A stretch of 64,000 nucleotides of DNA from Microglena sp. YARC (lineage: Eukaryota; Chlorophyta; Chlorophyceae; Chlamydomonadales; Chlamydomonadaceae), in the NCBI GenBank assembly GCA_022414725.1, contig CM039462.1, forward strand, positions 130,659,262-130,723,261, written 5' to 3'. Below the pieces are notes generated by a model that searched no databases, was not told the origin of the DNA, and saw nothing but the letters and a program-made list of their open reading frames with translations. The position numbers and the translations under genes were made by a program. Positions 63,127-64,000 of this stretch are shown here, piece after piece. Every line of letters starts with the position of its first letter. Within the stretch, counting starts at the first letter, position 1.

Positions 63127-63320
63127 CCTTTTCTTTTCAGCTACCATAGCAGCTTCTAGGCAGCTCCCCTGGCTTGCTACCCAGCCAAACCTAAAGCAAC
63201 ATAGTGCATCTAGAAGCTGATGCAATCATGTTTCCAGTACTAATAAAAGCTTGGGGCTTAGCCCAGTGGCTGGCTCAGGGAGCTGCCTAGAAGCTGCTTC
63301 TTGTAGCTGAAAAGAAAAGC
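63127..63320 (-). mobile_element. MITE-like inverted-repeat element, copy 6 (well preserved)
   Basis: Left end CCTTTTCTTTTCAGCTAC, right end GTAGCTGAAAAGAAAAGC; these are inverted over 17 of 18 bases. The interior is the reverse complement of 41443-41634. 194 bp, no reading frame. Its similarity to copy 3 indicates recent amplification. Confidence 0.7.
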
Positions 63321-64000
63321 TACAAGCTAATTGAATTTATCACATGTCCGGGATTGTTCAGGACGCTGCGTCCTCCGTCGCAGACGCAATGTCGGAGGGT
63401 CTGTTGCGTAGCAGGACGCAGGCTATACAATTGGTTATGTATCAGGCAGCAGACCTTGGGGTCCTCAAGTACCACATGGTATATCAGCCCTCATGTTGCT
63501 CATCGTATGTGGGCGGAGTAAACATGGGTATCATAAACAATTCATGAACTTGGTTATATGGTGTTGGTCACCGTTTTGAAGTTGGTAGCAGAAACTCTGC
63601 TACACCACACTCCCAATCTCTAGTGCTCTCTTTCTGTAGGTGGAGCGGGCATGGAAGGCATTCGATATATTGAAATTGAAATTGTTACATCCGTGTAGAA
63701 CCGTTACTCACAGGACGTGAAGTTAAGGACACCATAGCGTGGCATTCGATATATATATATATTCGGAACTTATACATCTTGGTAACTTGTAACCCCCCAA
63801 TATTCCCCTCAATTTCCTCCTCCTCCTCCTCCTCCATGCTTGAACTTAAACTTCATTACATGGCTACAGCCAACAATCTTATTGCACACCATCTTCGGCA
63901 GTTACATCAACAATTCAAATCAAAATCCGTGTGTACCTCCTAAAGCAGGGCATTCTGCGCATTTTGGGTCAGTTAAGGCCCATTGCTTTTTCAAGAATGC
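63321..64000. other. window end, no recognised gene
   Basis: A 67-codon frame at 63344-63547 has an ATG but no known features. A family-3 repeat lies at 63838-63915 ('cttgaacttaaacttcatta', 'atcttcggcagttacatcaa'). A CTC trinucleotide tract lies at 63816-63835. Confidence 0.5.

Overview
This window is nuclear DNA of an intron-bearing eukaryote. Every multi-exon model found here uses GT-AG introns with matching phases. A green-lineage alga or related protist is the best guess, because one kinase resembles the CaMKK/LKB1/SnAK (GRIK) group and the ARM repeats look like algal ones. That is inference; no ribosomal or organellar marker is present to confirm it. The first 139 bases are an assembly gap. 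All confident genes are on the + strand.

Layout: 140-6540 has no convincing gene, only an AT-rich tandem repeat and G/C-rich low complexity. 7165-12273 is an armadillo-repeat gene ending in an IAP-type RING finger (ARM-RING), with small frameshifts near its 5' end. 15144-23860 holds two near-identical tandem copies of a paralogue, separated by a 1.06-kb repeat-rich spacer. Both copies carry the same in-frame TAA. The first copy has the 5' end but lost the RING; the second has the RING but lacks the 5' end. 23861-30520 is gene-poor and holds SINE-like, TIR-bounded and other dispersed repeats.

30521-35361 is a four-exon Ser/Thr kinase of about 571 aa. 37860-58736 is a much larger kinase gene, 13 recognised exons with the first exon missing. 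Its catalytic domain is CaMKK-like with HGD in place of HRD, and a cyclic-nucleotide-binding domain follows at the C terminus. 58737-64000 is dispersed repeats and two long short-period arrays.

The most striking signal is in the introns of the two kinases. Almost every splice junction has been tandemly copied into the neighbouring intron, from 1 to more than 20 times. Copied donors lie downstream of the true donor and copied acceptors lie upstream of the true acceptor. The reading frame is kept only when the outermost sites are joined, so whole introns consist of decaying decoy splice sites. Other notable items are a perfect 146-bp palindrome with a 3-nt spacer, an inverted-repeat MITE-like family, SINE copies with 12-14-bp target duplications, and several dispersed families shared by the introns and the flanks. 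Two protein classes can be read: putative ARM-RING ubiquitin ligases, and protein kinases of which one may respond to cAMP or cGMP. No operon-like functional link between them can be claimed.
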